This document shows, piece by piece, positions 63,236 to 64,000 of a stretch of DNA of 64,000 bases (positions are counted from its first letter, which is position 1; every line of letters begins with the position of its first letter). The notes under the pieces were generated by a model. The model did no database searches and had not been told where the DNA came from. It saw nothing but the letters and a program-made list of their open reading frames with translations. Made by a program: the position numbers and the translations under genes. Source of the stretch: Paraburkholderia solitsugae (GTDB lineage: Bacteria; Pseudomonadota; Gammaproteobacteria; Burkholderiales; Burkholderiaceae); assembly GCF_013177695.1 (NCBI RefSeq), contig NZ_WOEY01000115.1:89391-153390 (forward strand), in the 5' to 3' direction.

Positions 63236-63366
63236 TTTGACTAACGGTGGCTACGGGTGGCTACGGACGAAAATTCGGACGGAAAGTCGGACGGAAGATC
63301 GGGCAAAAGCACGCCCTTCGGCCAAGGGCTTTCGCGCATCGCGTGCCGACGTGGCACGGCACGCGA

Positions 63367-64000
63367 TCACAACCAGCGTTCCCAGACGGGCTTGAGATCG
63401 GAAGGCAGTGGTGGCAGCGTACCGAGATCGACGCGGCCTTCGCCGGGTGCATGGAAGTCGGAACCGCGCGACGCTTCGAAGCCGAAGCGGCGCGCGACGT
63501 CAGCGTATTCGCGGTACTGATCCGGCGTGTGGCTGCCCGTCACCACTTCGATCGCCTTGCCGCCGAGATCGATGAATTCCGCGAAAAACGCATCGAATTC
63601 GACCGGCGAGTACGCGTAACGGCCCGGGTGCGCGATGATCGCCTCGCCGCCGGCCGCCTGAATCCAGCCAACCGCGTCCGCCAGTTTCGCCCAACGATGC
63701 GACACGTAGCCGGGCTTGCCGTCGCCGAGGAAGCGGTTGAACACGTCTTGCGTCGAGCTGGCGTAGCCGCTTTCGACCATGAAACGCGCGAAGTGCGTGC
63801 GCGAAATCATGTCAGGGTTCGAGACGTATTTGAGCGCGCCTTGATAGGCGCCGGGGATGCCGAGCGTGGCCAACTGCTCGCCGATTGCTTCAGCACGTGC
63901 GGCGCGGCCGTTGCGGGTGCGCGCCAAGCCGTCGATCAGAGTCGAACTGGTCGGATCGACGCCGAGACCGACGATGTGCACCGTGCGCGAAGCCCATGTC
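63367..64000 (-). CDS. PHP-domain phosphoesterase (YciV/RNase AM-like), 5' end outside window
   Basis: The C-terminal 211 residues of a PHP-family metal-dependent phosphoesterase; related E. coli YciV is an RNase acting on rRNA 5' ends. The visible part holds TVHIVGLGVDP, YVSHRWAKLADAVGWIQAAG, the metal-ligand His in IIAHPGRY, and SRGSDFHAPGEG near the end. The open frame runs to the right edge, so the N-terminal catalytic half is not in the window. A GTG at 63981 is in frame but is only internal. It is upstream of the YciO-like gene on the same strand. Confidence 0.88.
   Translation of the reverse strand, partial: TWASRTVHIVGLGVDPTSSTLIDGLARTRNGRAARAEAIGEQLATLGIPGAYQGALKYVSNPDMISRTHFARFMVESGYASSTQDVFNRFLGDGKPGYVSHRWAKLADAVGWIQAAGGEAIIAHPGRYAYSPVEFDAFFAEFIDLGGKAIEVVTGSHTPDQYREYADVARRFGFEASRGSDFHAPGEGRVDLGTLPPLPSDLKPVWERWL

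Overview
The window is a GC-rich chromosomal segment of a betaproteobacterium, most probably Paraburkholderia or a close Burkholderia relative. The signs are the Burkholderiales-type porin and the neighbourhoods alkA-like/cysS/TPR/ppiA/ppiB/lpxH, rodZ-ispG-hisS-yfgM-bamB-der-hfq-hflXKC-hisZ-purA and dapA-bamC. The taxonomic call is inference from recognised families and gene order; no search was run. Most of the window is conserved housekeeping genome. There is no insertion sequence, prophage, CRISPR array or rRNA operon, and I saw one tRNA gene.

Layout. (1) 1-8.3 kb is the most accessory-looking part: a YejA-like peptide-binding protein cut by the left edge, a 3' remnant of fabI, a small Pro-rich exported protein, a roughly 0.8 kb gene-free stretch with an inverted repeat, then a same-strand trio of ExuT-like MFS transporter, GH31 alpha-glycosidase and outer-membrane porin that looks like a glycoside-uptake unit. 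(2) 8.3-15.6 kb, mostly minus strand: tRNA-Ser(GCU), lysC, tilS, accA, a DNA glycosylase with a histone-H1-like tail, and cysS. (3) 15.8-29.8 kb: a periplasmic TPR protein, two tandem cyclophilins, lpxH, then cysE and trmJ on the minus strand, then suhB, lplT, mutS, a degenerate metallophosphoesterase-like exported protein, slyD, a JmjC ribosomal oxygenase and a tiny Ala/Ser-repeat lipoprotein. (4) 29.9-38.3 kb: a DinG/YoaA iron-sulfur helicase, a YdcH-like protein, an exported coiled-coil repeat protein, tex and kup. (5) 38.6-55.9 kb: a long minus-strand series that reads, in transcription order, ndk, rlmN, rodZ, ispG, hisS, yfgM, bamB, der, hfq, hflX, hflK, hflC, a DUF2065 gene, hisZ, purA and a phosphoribosyltransferase. 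(6) 56.2-64 kb: a BAX-inhibitor-1-like membrane protein, then minus-strand genes for a PHP phosphoesterase (cut by the right edge), a YciO/YrdC protein, an M50 protease, trpS, a methyltransferase, dapA, bamC and a metallo-beta-lactamase-fold hydrolase.

Functional themes are envelope biogenesis (bamB, bamC, lpxH, lplT, rodZ, YfgM-like), RNA and translation quality (tilS, trmJ, rlmN, cysS, hisS, trpS, der, hflX, hfq, tex, ribosomal oxygenase), proline isomerisation (ppiA, ppiB, slyD), DNA repair (mutS, AlkA-like, DinG-like) and aspartate-family amino-acid synthesis (lysC, dapA). I found no convincing new multi-gene defence or mobile system. The items most worth a second look are the MFS-GH31-porin unit, the tailed DNA glycosylase, the degenerate phosphoesterase overlapping mutS, the repeat-bearing coiled-coil secreted protein, the Ala/Ser lipoprotein and the fabI fragment.
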